IMG/VR virus record: IMGVR_UViG_3300037882_003354
Coordinates: 124,001-188,000 of that record
From: a virus
DNA: 64,000 bases
Reading direction: 5' to 3' (one strand)
The stretch's first letter is position 1; every line of letters starts with the position of its first letter. The position numbers were made by a program, and so were the translations under genes. Under the pieces are notes generated by a model. It did no database searches. It was not told the origin of the DNA and was given only the letters and a program-made list of their open reading frames with translations. Positions 38,728 to 47,455 of this stretch are shown here, one piece after another.

Positions 38728-41700
38728 TTAACCTAAATTTCCAGATGCTATTTCACCAGTGTTGAGCAATCTCAATGGAATGTAAATAAATTCCACTGCT
38801 TTGACTGGTTCAATGGCAACGTCCACCCAGAGTTCTGATCGGTCAATTCTAGCAGGCGTATTGTTGGAAGTGTCGCAGACCACAATGAAGTCGTACAATG
38901 CGCGTTGTCCCACCAATTCCACCAGTAGACTTTCCACGGCTGCTTTAATTTCATTGCGCGTTTGTGCATCGTTGGGTTCAAACAAGTAAGGCTTGGCCAG
39001 TATGCCCAGTTGCTGACGTAGGTAGCAGACCAGTCTGGCCACATTGATACGATCCAGGGACGATGCATTCTTGGCGCGTGTATACTGACCAAAGTTAACA
39101 AGTCCCACACCTGGCAATGTTGCGATGGGGTTGATCTTGACATCGTGCATGACATTGCGCAGGCCTTCATACAAGGATGCAGTCTTGAACTCACCTTCGC
39201 TGGTGATGTATCCCACAGATGTGGCATTGTCAACACCGCCGCGGCGAGTACCAGCCGGTGCAAACCATGGATAACTGACATTGTCGCTGTTAAGGATGGT
39301 GCGCAATATCATGTGACTTGGCGGAACAACAATGTTGTTGCCTGCGTTATCTGTGGTGAATCCGCTGGGGTAGAACATGCCCATGTAACTGTCATAGCTC
39401 ACAGCACCATCGTCGCCGTTGTCAAAAGCCAGGGCTGCATTGTTACCCCAGTTGCTTAGTTCAGTGGCAGTGGGTTCCAATCTAAATGGGGTGTCGCCCA
39501 CAACAAATGCAGTCTGTCCACGGTCTGTGTTGAATGCCACCATGTTCTGTATGACTTCTGGATAACCAGGACAGGCAATCAAGTTAAACATCAGCGCGTC
39601 GGTGTCTCGAACTGCTTCGTTTGTATCAATGGTGGCCTTGAGTTTGGACACCACATATCCGCGTTGGGCAAGACGTCCAAACTTACCGCTGCCGTCTTCA
39701 TTGTTGGCACTCACTGTGACCCAACGATCTGGGGAATAGCCGGCCATGGGATCGTTTGCAAATCGAAGGTTTGATCCGTTGTTGGCGTTAACGTTGATGT
39801 GGCCAGCCATGAACTGTTTGACATTAAATCCGCTGCGACGCAGATTCCACAGTCGTGTGCCCCTGGGGTACAGACGTGGGTCCACGCAATCTGGATCCAC
39901 ATAGTTGCTGGACAGCAGGTCAGTAATGGCCGTCACCGTCTCTGGACCGGTCGCACCAGCATCGCTCCAACGTGCATCTGCAAACACCCAGCCGGTGGGG
40001 CTGGTCTGATCTGCAACATCCTGCAGCACCCATTCGAGCAAATCTCTGTCCCAGACATAGATATGACGTCCATACATGTCAGGATCTGATGTGTCAATCC
40101 AGATGTCACCAGTCACTAGATCGGTTCCATCGCTTTGTACAGTGGGCTTGGTGGCGCTAATGATGGGGCCGTTGGGATCAGAAGTGGCAAATGCATTCCG
40201 ATACCCAATCCAACGGGTGCCTTCATTGTACATGATGTCCACAGATTCCATATTGCTGTCATACCACAACTTGCCGTCAACTGGTTTGGTCGTGGGAGTA
40301 GTACCCGTCGCCTGGTAAACCAATGGCTTCCAGTTGCTGGCTGAGAAATCATACCCATCACCCTGAGGTGCCTGATACAAATTAACTGTTCCTGATTTGT
40401 TCACAGGATCGTATGCAGCAAATCCCGCAATGTCCAAGGGCGTTCCCACGCCGTCCAGCAGTTGGAAATCGCCGCCCAGCTTGTGCGTCAGGGTCAATCT
40501 GTTGGTCACAAGATCATAGTTAGCGGTGATATTTTGCAGTGCAGAGTTGCTAATGCCCACTGTAATTTGCGAGGCTACACTGGCAATACTTGATCCGGGA
40601 ACAGTAATAACAATATCATTGCTCCAGTCGGTGTCACTGGCCAGTGTTTCCCTGATGGTAAACTCTGATGAAACTCCATTTGTGGCTGTGGAAGCATCGC
40701 TGACTATCACAGTGGCGCCTGAATTACTTCTTCTCCAGAGTTTAAATCCTGCGGCTGGACCAACATCCAGACCATAGTGCTCAGGATCAGATTCAACAAA
40801 CAGTGTGCCCACTGCAATATTTTTGCCGCCGCCTGCATAGTCGATCTTTTCCAGTGCTTGACGAGCGCTGTCGTAGACTGGTGCATTGATACTGGTCCAT
40901 GCTTGTGTGCTGCCATTGTAATATTTCACCATCCAGTTGGCACCAAGGCCCGGCGTGGTTGTCTTGATCCACACGCTGCCAGTTACAGCTGAGTTGCCCG
41001 TGCTGGTGGTGAAGTCAGGATAATCATAATGCGGCGCAACAGTCAACTTCTTGGTGGCCGATTCGTCCCATAAATTTCCAGTATTCGATGAAACTTCCAC
41101 CCAGTTGGTGGCAGTCCTGTAGTAAAGTGCATTGGTGTTGTTGGATGTGACCACCATGGCGTAATCGCCGCGGTTGCCAAAACCTGACTTGGGACTATAC
41201 ACATCGGAAACTAGGTCAGCAACCACATCCTTGTTACTGTCATCGATGATCAAGGGCGTCTTGGTGGTAAATTTTTGTGTGACTGCGTCCCATTCGTTGA
41301 TACCAAACAGGCTGTTTTTAGTGTCCACCCAATAAGTGCCGCTGACTGGATCCCCAGCCGGCACGCTGGTGGTGGGCGACAATTCGGCTAGGTCAACATC
41401 GGCACGAACTACATATGCTCTGGAACTAACACCCAGCAAACTGTAGGCAGTCTGCAATCCGTATTCATTCAATTCACCGCCGTGAATTGGGTTGCCGTTA
41501 TTGGTGTAAAACAGCGGAGTACCAAATGTATCGGAAAGATCACGCTGACTGGTGATGGCCCAAACTTTACCCAAATTAGCAGCAGTGGTGCCTTGGGCAG
41601 TGCCACTGGCTGATGCATTGCTCTTGTCTTGCGCAGTTGCAACAAAGATGAGTGGCACTGTGCCGGGGGCTGCGGGGGTGTAAAAACTCTCGTCAACGAC

Positions 41701-41736
41701 TGTTACTTGTACGCCGGGTGAACCTAATGTGGCCAT
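38728..41736 (-). CDS. gp18: Tail sheath protein, T4 gp18-like, enlarged
   Basis: 1002 residues against about 659 in T4. The N-terminus (SPGVQVTVVDES) and the C-terminal core (FGQYTRAKNASSLDRINVARLVCYLRQQLG, then YDFIVVCDTSNN) are standard sheath. The extra length lies between about residues 125 and 600 and contains several short W-rich units: GTYWVDTKNSLFGINEWDA, GSVWIKTTTPGLGANWM, GKLWYDSNMESVDIMY and GDIWIDTSDPDMYGRHIYV. These likely form surface domains. The ATG follows AAGGAGATTTAAAAC. Confidence 0.93.
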   Translation of the reverse strand: MATLGSPGVQVTVVDESFYTPAAPGTVPLIFVATAQDKSNASASGTAQGTTAANLGKVWAITSQRDLSDTFGTPLFYTNNGNPIHGGELNEYGLQTAYSLLGVSSRAYVVRADVDLAELSPTTSVPAGDPVSGTYWVDTKNSLFGINEWDAVTQKFTTKTPLIIDDSNKDVVADLVSDVYSPKSGFGNRGDYAMVVTSNNTNALYYRTATNWVEVSSNTGNLWDESATKKLTVAPHYDYPDFTTSTGNSAVTGSVWIKTTTPGLGANWMVKYYNGSTQAWTSINAPVYDSARQALEKIDYAGGGKNIAVGTLFVESDPEHYGLDVGPAAGFKLWRRSNSGATVIVSDASTATNGVSSEFTIRETLASDTDWSNDIVITVPGSSIASVASQITVGISNSALQNITANYDLVTNRLTLTHKLGGDFQLLDGVGTPLDIAGFAAYDPVNKSGTVNLYQAPQGDGYDFSASNWKPLVYQATGTTPTTKPVDGKLWYDSNMESVDIMYNEGTRWIGYRNAFATSDPNGPIISATKPTVQSDGTDLVTGDIWIDTSDPDMYGRHIYVWDRDLLEWVLQDVADQTSPTGWVFADARWSDAGATGPETVTAITDLLSSNYVDPDCVDPRLYPRGTRLWNLRRSGFNVKQFMAGHINVNANNGSNLRFANDPMAGYSPDRWVTVSANNEDGSGKFGRLAQRGYVVSKLKATIDTNEAVRDTDALMFNLIACPGYPEVIQNMVAFNTDRGQTAFVVGDTPFRLEPTATELSNWGNNAALAFDNGDDGAVSYDSYMGMFYPSGFTTDNAGNNIVVPPSHMILRTILNSDNVSYPWFAPAGTRRGGVDNATSVGYITSEGEFKTASLYEGLRNVMHDVKINPIATLPGVGLVNFGQYTRAKNASSLDRINVARLVCYLRQQLGILAKPYLFEPNDAQTRNEIKAAVESLLVELVGQRALYDFIVVCDTSNNTPARIDRSELWVDVAIEPVKAVEFIYIPLRLLNTGEIASGNLG

Positions 41737-41769
41737 GTTTTAAATCTCCTTAATTGGATTACTTTGTTT

Positions 41770-41775
41770 TATTTA
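41770..41775 (-). promoter_or_regulatory. T4-type late promoter of the sheath gene
   Basis: TAAATA read from 41775 to 41770, 33 bases before ATG at 41736. Unlike the other late genes, this one leaves room for a leader with AAGGAG. Confidence 0.72.
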
Positions 41776-41801
41776 GCAACTATGTTCAAAAATCTCTGGA
41801 T

Positions 41802-41807
41802 TAAATA
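41802..41807 (+). promoter_or_regulatory. T4-type late promoter, plus strand
   Basis: TAAATA (41802-41807), 30 bases before ATG at 41838; leader contains AAAAAGGGCG. Confidence 0.6.
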
Positions 41808-41837
41808 CCCAAAAAGGTATACAAAAAGGGCGCATGT

Positions 41838-42176
41838 ATGAGAAAATTATGTAAACTGTGCAACGAACGTCCACAAGCCATCAACTACCACAAGCATGGG
41901 GTGGTGCACTACAGATCAAAGTGTGATCATTGCAACAGCGGACGAAAGAAAGGGCGGTCGCCCTGGGAGTTGTCGGGATATAAGAAAAAGTCAATATGCG
42001 AGAGGTGTGGCTATCTGTCCAAATATTCCGAACAGTTTAATGTATTCCATATTGACGGACACTTGAACAATTGTAGGTACACCAACCTAAAAACAGTATG
42101 TGCCAATTGTCAGCGTATCTTGCATCGTGACGGTGCAAAATGGCGGCAGGGCGATCTAGTCCCTGATAAGATTTAA
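41838..42176 (+). CDS. HNH-type endonuclease-like zinc protein
   Basis: 112 residues with four Cys pairs: CKLC at 5-8, CDHC near 34-37, CERC near 54-57 and CANC near 90-93. FHIDGHLNNCRYTNLKTVCANCQRILH matches the HNH pattern (His, Asn, then CxxC and a final His). Free-standing HNH genes in T4-like phages are usually mobile. It sits in an otherwise minus-strand stretch right after the sheath gene and overlaps the convergent neighbour by 21 bases. Confidence 0.75.
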   Translation: MRKLCKLCNERPQAINYHKHGVVHYRSKCDHCNSGRKKGRSPWELSGYKKKSICERCGYLSKYSEQFNVFHIDGHLNNCRYTNLKTVCANCQRILHRDGAKWRQGDLVPDKI

Positions 42177-42914
42177 CCGCAGTTTTTCTACGAAACAATA
42201 ATTCACGTAGTGATTAGTTTTAGTGTCCACGATATAATTCAGGATGGCTTGATTGGATGTTATCCATCGTTCAAACGCATACCTGTAAGTGGGCCCCACA
42301 GGCTCGTAATATGCTTCGGTATCCAGTGGATCTGACAGTGTCCGAATGTGACTTGATTTTGACCACCAGTAGTTGCCACTCATCACAAGATCACTAGAGA
42401 TGGCATCGCGAACACCTGATACATCATGGTCCTGCAACTTTCTCACATGATGTGTCCATTCTTTGATGACAAAATGGTCCAGTACTTCTTTCCAATTGGT
42501 GGTGGTGGCCACTGGAGAATAGTTGGTAATACCCTTGCTGTGCAGGTAAAGAAAATATGCATCCACTTGGCAAGCGCGTTGTTGTAGCAATTTTAAAGTT
42601 TTACCTTCATACGTATTGGGCTCTGTGACGTCGCAGATGTCCACAATATTAACAAAGGGATACCTCAGGTTCACATATTCACGGATCTTGTCTTCAAAAG
42701 TCAATATCACGGATGCGTCGTCGTTTTTGGTCAGTGAAAATCCTGCAATCTCTGTCCAGTGCTTGGGCATGGTGATGGACAGGTTGACATTGGATATTTC
42801 TAATAATCTGGATTCAGCAAGTTGTGCAATAAATCCGTCTAAAAAATGCGACCATAAACAGCACTTCCAGTCACTGGGTATGTATAAATGATAAAAAATT
42901 TCTATGGGATGCAT
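42156..42914 (-). CDS. Glycan-locus type protein, possible glycosyltransferase
   Basis: 252 residues. The pattern FLYLHSKGITNYS, with WKEVLDHFVIKEW and then MSGNYWWSKSSHIRTL, recalls a family (YLHTKG...SGNFWW) found in polysaccharide loci and often called glycosyltransferase-like. No DxD motif is clear. It would fit the phage's other sugar genes but lies apart from them, joined to the dNMP kinase gene by a one-base overlap. Confidence 0.55.
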   Translation of the reverse strand: MHPIEIFYHLYIPSDWKCCLWSHFLDGFIAQLAESRLLEISNVNLSITMPKHWTEIAGFSLTKNDDASVILTFEDKIREYVNLRYPFVNIVDICDVTEPNTYEGKTLKLLQQRACQVDAYFLYLHSKGITNYSPVATTTNWKEVLDHFVIKEWTHHVRKLQDHDVSGVRDAISSDLVMSGNYWWSKSSHIRTLSDPLDTEAYYEPVGPTYRYAFERWITSNQAILNYIVDTKTNHYVNYCFVEKLRLNLIRD

Positions 42915-43540
42915 CAGGGCGCAGACATGATCAGGGATTTGAGTTGTAAAAATAACTCGTCAATGGTGCCATCGTTGGACACCGCATGATCGATGGCACC
43001 GCCCACCCAGGAGGTCTCGCTGGCATGAATGCCCAATTGTGACAATTGCCGACTGCAATCAAGATCACCGGAATTGGCTGCAACCGCCAGGTCAAACCAT
43101 GCAGGATCAGGACCCCTCTTGGTGCGAATCACCACACCCCCTGCATTATGAATTGCCTTGATTTCGTTGGGGAAACGAACATCACTGATGACAATACTGT
43201 CGTTGGTCTTGCGCATCTTGTTTTCCAGGCTGGCGATCCAGATGTCGTCGTGAAATCCTTGACGGCAAACTTCAGTGCCCCAATGTTGTAAAATCCAGCG
43301 TGGAGTTAAGTTGGGCAGGTTCAATCGCGCAGACCACCAAGGGTCCACCTGCTCTCGCCAGGCACGTGACTCTGATGTTCGCCCCTCTAATAGAGTTCGA
43401 TCCCAACCAAATATCACGCTAACCGCGTCTTTGAGAGTGTTGGCAAAACTATCACGACGAAAGCCGTGTACATTGCAGAGGTAATCTGCTGCTGTGTCTT
43501 TTCCACTGCCGATAAAACCAACTAGACCTACAATCATCAT
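42914..43540 (-). CDS. gp1: Deoxynucleoside monophosphate kinase, T4 gp1-like
   Basis: 208 residues. P-loop GFIGSGKD at 8-15, then SFANTLKDAVSVIFGW, RTSESRAWREQVDPWW and LQHWGTEVCRQ, all typical of T4 gene 1 kinases that convert dNMPs to dNDPs for replication. It has its own host-type promoter at 43558-43586, so it is likely expressed early despite lying among late genes. ATG at 43540 or 43537 follows GGGGGAT. Confidence 0.9.
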   Translation of the reverse strand: MMIVGLVGFIGSGKDTAADYLCNVHGFRRDSFANTLKDAVSVIFGWDRTLLEGRTSESRAWREQVDPWWSARLNLPNLTPRWILQHWGTEVCRQGFHDDIWIASLENKMRKTNDSIVISDVRFPNEIKAIHNAGGVVIRTKRGPDPAWFDLAVAANSGDLDCSRQLSQLGIHASETSWVGGAIDHAVSNDGTIDELFLQLKSLIMSAP

Positions 43541-43557
43541 ATCCCCCGTATGGGTAT

Positions 43558-43586
43558 ACTATATTGCATTCGTATTACATAGTCAA
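43558..43586 (-). promoter_or_regulatory. Early promoter of the dNMP kinase gene
   Basis: On the minus strand TTGACT (43586-43581), 17-bp spacer, TATAGT (43563-43558). Confidence 0.78.
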
Positions 43587-43603
43587 TGAGTTTTTAAAAT
43601 ATT

Positions 43604-44362
43604 TTATCCAGTGACCCAGGTGAGTGGAGTCGAACCTTCTTTGTAATTGATCAAATCTTGTTCCAGGGCTTCCATTTCAGCCTTGCCCTCTCCCTTGAGT
43701 GCAGCACCGTTGAGTTGGGTACCGCCCTGTGGGCTGGCGATGGTGGCAAATTTTTCACGAGCCTCGCCCAAGATCACCTTGCAGTTGGCCAATGCGTAAT
43801 CTTTCAACCACTGACCCGCATAGTTGTCCTGCAACAGATTGAAGTCTGGGCGATAGTTGTACATCCAGACCAGCAGTTCTTCGTCGGACCTGGGACGCTG
43901 CATGATGGTCAGCATGCGGCTGGTCTTGTTGAAGGTAAAATTAATTTCTGATCCAAACATTTTACCCACTTGCTTCTGATAACTGGCAAATGCATAATAT
44001 GTGGCCAGACCGCCCATGTTGGTGGAAGTCAACAGATAGGTGTTGGAATATGCCAGGTTAAACGGCTCGAACAGGCTGCCACCATCGCCGCCACCTGATC
44101 TGGAGCCAATACTACGACGGAACAACTGCCGGATTTCCATGACTTCCTTGGGCATGATGTAGTCATTCTGGTCCACCTGTATGGTCAGGAATCCAAAACT
44201 TTCTTCCACGGCATTGCTACTGCGCTGGCGGTACTTGGCCAGGGCACGATTTAATGCAGTTTCATAATGAATTGGGTCAAGTTCTACATCCACCATGCCG
44301 GAACCCAGCATGGCTTGCACGTACTCAACTACTTGTCGGCGAGAGTTTAGTGTTTCATCCAT
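43604..44362 (-). CDS. gp13: Neck protein, T4 gp13-like
   Basis: 252 residues from the ATG at 44362, five bases after TAAATA; the longer upstream frame is rejected. MDETLNSRRQVVEYVQAMLG, then LDPIHYETALNRALAKYRQRSSNAVEESF and MPKEVMEIRQLFRRSIGS, fit gp13 of aquatic T4-like phages, which joins head to tail with gp14. The gp14 gene diverges from it. Confidence 0.82.
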   Translation of the reverse strand: MDETLNSRRQVVEYVQAMLGSGMVDVELDPIHYETALNRALAKYRQRSSNAVEESFGFLTIQVDQNDYIMPKEVMEIRQLFRRSIGSRSGGGDGGSLFEPFNLAYSNTYLLTSTNMGGLATYYAFASYQKQVGKMFGSEINFTFNKTSRMLTIMQRPRSDEELLVWMYNYRPDFNLLQDNYAGQWLKDYALANCKVILGEAREKFATIASPQGGTQLNGAALKGEGKAEMEALEQDLINYKEGSTPLTWVTG

Positions 44363-44367
44363 GTCAA

Positions 44368-44373
44368 TATTTA
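44368..44373 (-). promoter_or_regulatory. Late promoter of gp13, 5 nt from ATG
   Basis: TAAATA read from 44373 to 44368, TTGAC, ATG at 44362. Confidence 0.77.
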
Positions 44374-44414
44374 GTCTCAGATGTGGTCTTTCCATCTGTT
44401 ATCACTCGATTCAA

Positions 44415-44420
44415 TAAATA
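44415..44420 (+). promoter_or_regulatory. Late promoter of gp14, 5 nt from ATG
   Basis: ATAAATA (TAAATA at 44415-44420), TAACT, ATG at 44426. Back to back with the gp13 promoter, 41 bases apart. Confidence 0.78.
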
Positions 44421-44425
44421 TAACT

Positions 44426-45625
44426 ATGCCAAGACTCAGCCTGTACAGATCAGAAAAAGGTGCGGATTTCCGATTCATTGACCGCGTGATCAATGAAGAA
44501 TTTCAAGTGGGAGGTGTGGACATTTTTGTACACAAATACCTGGGCCCAGTGGATCCACTGGCTGGCGAAAGCACACCCAGCACACCTGTCAATTCCAATG
44601 CCATACCGGAACTGGGCATCCAAGATATAATCTTCATGGAAAACCGAGATCGGCATTATGATCCAGATGTGTATGTCATGCGTGGCATATACCAGATGCA
44701 GGATTTGGATTTCAACCTGAGTCAGTTTGGTCTGTTTTTACAGAATGACACTGTGATGTTGCACTTCCATCTGAGGAATACCGTGGACACCCTGACGCGC
44801 AAAATCATGCCAGGTGACGTGGTGGAAATGCCTCACTTGAAAGATGAGTATGCCCTGGACGACCACATGGTTGCGCTCAAGAGATTTTATGTGGTGCAAG
44901 ACGTCACACGACCTGCCAATGGATTCAGCCAGACCTGGTATCCGCACCTGTTGCGTGCCAAGTGTGTGCCCCTGGTGGACAGTCAGGAATTTAAAGAAAT
45001 TCTGGACGGCGATGCCGGTGACGGCACACCGCTGCGCGATTTGCTCAGCACTTACCAGAAAAGCATTGAGGTCAATGATCAAATCATTGCCCAGGCTGAG
45101 GCAGATGTTCCGAAAAGTGGATATGATACCCAGAGTTATTTTGTCATACCCACAAGAGAATCAGGATTGGTTGATAATGCTGATGCATCCTCCGTGGACG
45201 AGGATGCCAGCATAGACCAAGCCATCTACGACGCCAGTGTGGTGTTGAGAAGTCCCAACAGAGACCTGTATGTGGGGTACATGACCGGAGACGGAGTACC
45301 GCCCAACGGTGCTCCATATGGTTTCGGAATCACTTTTCCCAATAATCCAGTAAATGGATCATTTTATCTCAGAACCGATTATTTGCCCAATCGGCTGTTT
45401 AGATTTAATGGCAACAACTGGATCAAGTTTGAAGACAATGTTCGCATGACAGTGAACAACTTTGGTGCAGGCGATGTTGCTGGCGGTGCCAATGCAGGCA
45501 AGGACATCCGACAAACTCAGAAACTTGGATTCATTAACAACACAAACACCTCCACCATCGCGGGCGAGGTTGTACAAGAGCGTCAGGCGCTGAGCAAGGC
45601 ATTGAAACCCAAGGCGGACAATTGA
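44426..45625 (+). CDS. gp14: Neck protein, T4 gp14-like
   Basis: 399 residues from the ATG at 44426. MPRLSLYRSEKGADFRFIDR, then GGVDIFVHKYLGP and IQDIIFMENRDRHYDPDVY, are the usual start of gp14 in aquatic T4-like phages. Near residue 310-340 it carries a W-type unit (NGSFYLRTDYLPNRLFRF, FNGNNWIKFE) similar to those in the sheath. Followed one base later by the next tail gene. Confidence 0.85.
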   Translation: MPRLSLYRSEKGADFRFIDRVINEEFQVGGVDIFVHKYLGPVDPLAGESTPSTPVNSNAIPELGIQDIIFMENRDRHYDPDVYVMRGIYQMQDLDFNLSQFGLFLQNDTVMLHFHLRNTVDTLTRKIMPGDVVEMPHLKDEYALDDHMVALKRFYVVQDVTRPANGFSQTWYPHLLRAKCVPLVDSQEFKEILDGDAGDGTPLRDLLSTYQKSIEVNDQIIAQAEADVPKSGYDTQSYFVIPTRESGLVDNADASSVDEDASIDQAIYDASVVLRSPNRDLYVGYMTGDGVPPNGAPYGFGITFPNNPVNGSFYLRTDYLPNRLFRFNGNNWIKFEDNVRMTVNNFGAGDVAGGANAGKDIRQTQKLGFINNTNTSTIAGEVVQERQALSKALKPKADN

Positions 45626-45626
45626 C

Positions 45627-47015
45627 ATGAGTGACTTTTTCTATGACGCGCAGGTAAAACGTTACCTGACTCAATTCATGAGAATCATGAGCAGCTTCTC
45701 CTATAAAGATGCCAAGGGCCAATTGGTACGCATACCAGTCAGATACGGAGACATGAACCGGCAAGTGGCCAGCATACTGAAAAAGAACAGTGAGAACACC
45801 ATTCCCAGTGCGCCATTCATTGCATGCTATATCAAAGAACTAAAGTTTGATCGTTCACGATTGCAAGATCCCACTTTCGTCAGCAAAGTGAACATCAGGG
45901 AACGGGCATTCGACGCCGCTGGTAATGAATATTTGAATTTACAGGGTGCAAATTACACAGTGGAGCGCATCATGCCAACTCCATACTTGATTACCTTTGC
46001 GGCAGATGTCTGGACCACCAACACTGATCAGAAGTTGCAAATATTTGAGCAATTGGCGGTGTTATTCACACCCAGTTTTGAACTACAGACCACTGACAAT
46101 TACATTGACTGGACCAGCCTGAGTGTACTTGAGCTGAGTGATCAAGGTTCGTTCAGCAGCAGGCAGATACCACAGGGTGCAGAACAGGATATAGACATCA
46201 TGAACATGATCTTTACATCTCCCATCTGGATCACACCGCCGGCCAAGGTCAAACAACTGGGCATCATTACAAAAATTATTTCCAACATTTTCGCAGTGCC
46301 CAGTGGCACAGTGGCGTCCTTGGAAGGTGGCTACGGAGATGCAATCTTTGGGGATACCCCTGAAACAGTGGTGGTGACCCCAGGCAACTTTGACCTCTTG
46401 GTTCTGGATAATGTGGCCAAATTAGTGGGCCCAGCAGTGCCCGACGGAATTGTCAATATTGGTGATGTGGAAAATAATACATCCTGGCTAAGGGTGCTGG
46501 ATCTTTATCCCGGCAGGTTCAGAGCAGGACTGAGTCAGTTGCGTCTGGCCAAGGAGGGCGGCACTGAGATTGTGGCCTACATCAGCCTGGATCCCATGGA
46601 TGAATCCAAGATGATGTTGAATTTTGACAACGACACCCGACCAAGCGACACAGAAATCGCCGGCAGGAGCACCATCGATGCCATCATCAATCCAGAAACA
46701 TTCAACCCCACTGGGGTGGTGACCGGCACACGATACTTGGTACTGGAGAACATCAATGAGTTTTACAACCAACCCGGATATGATGGCCCAGTTGCCTGGA
46801 AGAATGCCAATGCCAGTGATTTTGTGGCTAATGCCAACGACATCATAGAATGGAATGGCACCGCATGGACTGTTGTGTTCAATTCACTGGCAACCACCAG
46901 CATTGTTTATATAACCAATTCATATACAAACGTACAATACAAATGGGATCAGGGATCATGGTCCAAGAGCTTTGAGGGTATATACTCCAAAGAACTTTGG
47001 CGACTGATACTTTGA
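45627..47015 (+). CDS. Tail sheath stabiliser-like protein (gp15 position)
   Basis: 462 residues. MSDFFYDAQVKRYLTQFMRIMSSFSYKDAKG, PVRYGDMNRQVASILKKNSENTIPSAPFIACYIKEL and NYTVERIMPTPYLITFAADVW form a conserved front found directly after gp14 in aquatic T4-like phages, annotated there as tail sheath stabiliser/completion protein. It is much longer than T4 gp15 (272 residues). The extra part includes W-type units near the C-terminus (IIEWNGTAWTVVF, VQYKWDQGSWSKSF). Confidence 0.7.
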   Translation: MSDFFYDAQVKRYLTQFMRIMSSFSYKDAKGQLVRIPVRYGDMNRQVASILKKNSENTIPSAPFIACYIKELKFDRSRLQDPTFVSKVNIRERAFDAAGNEYLNLQGANYTVERIMPTPYLITFAADVWTTNTDQKLQIFEQLAVLFTPSFELQTTDNYIDWTSLSVLELSDQGSFSSRQIPQGAEQDIDIMNMIFTSPIWITPPAKVKQLGIITKIISNIFAVPSGTVASLEGGYGDAIFGDTPETVVVTPGNFDLLVLDNVAKLVGPAVPDGIVNIGDVENNTSWLRVLDLYPGRFRAGLSQLRLAKEGGTEIVAYISLDPMDESKMMLNFDNDTRPSDTEIAGRSTIDAIINPETFNPTGVVTGTRYLVLENINEFYNQPGYDGPVAWKNANASDFVANANDIIEWNGTAWTVVFNSLATTSIVYITNSYTNVQYKWDQGSWSKSFEGIYSKELWRLIL

Positions 47016-47437
47016 ATCAAATTGTTTGCAGCGGCGGATTATTCTTAGCCAGAGACACTCGACGTTTTTTGTTCCTGTTGAGAACACAGGGAAAAACAGC
47101 TGGCACCTGGGGCATAGTGGGGGGCAAAAAAGAGCCTGCAGACACCACTGCATATGATATCCTTACTAGAGAGATAGCGGAAGAAGTGGGTCGCACACCC
47201 ACTATTAAGAAGGTGATTCCCTTGGAATTATTCACCAGCAACGATCAACAATTTCAGTACAACACCTATGTACTAATTGTGGAAAAAGAGTTTATTCCCA
47301 CTCTAAATGCAGAGCATGCTGGGTATGCTTGGTGTGATTTTTTGCGCTGGCCCAAGCCCTTGCACCAAGGTGTGAAAACCAGCTTGAGCAGTAAATCCAA
47401 TCAAGTTAAATTGGAAATGCTACTCGAGCTGGTTTGA
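47012..47437 (+). CDS. Nudix hydrolase-like protein
   Basis: 141 residues if it starts at the TTG at 47012, which overlaps the previous stop as TTGA; a TTG at 46997 is the alternative, and no ATG is available. The Nudix box is GGKKEPADTTAYDILTREIA followed by EEVG; compared with GX5EX7REUXEEXGU it has one extra residue and Asp in place of the first Glu. The REIAEE metal-binding part is intact, so activity is plausible. Substrate unknown. Confidence 0.75.
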   Translation: MNQIVCSGGLFLARDTRRFLFLLRTQGKTAGTWGIVGGKKEPADTTAYDILTREIAEEVGRTPTIKKVIPLELFTSNDQQFQYNTYVLIVEKEFIPTLNAEHAGYAWCDFLRWPKPLHQGVKTSLSSKSNQVKLEMLLELV

Positions 47438-47455
47438 CGTCCTGACGGGTTAAAC

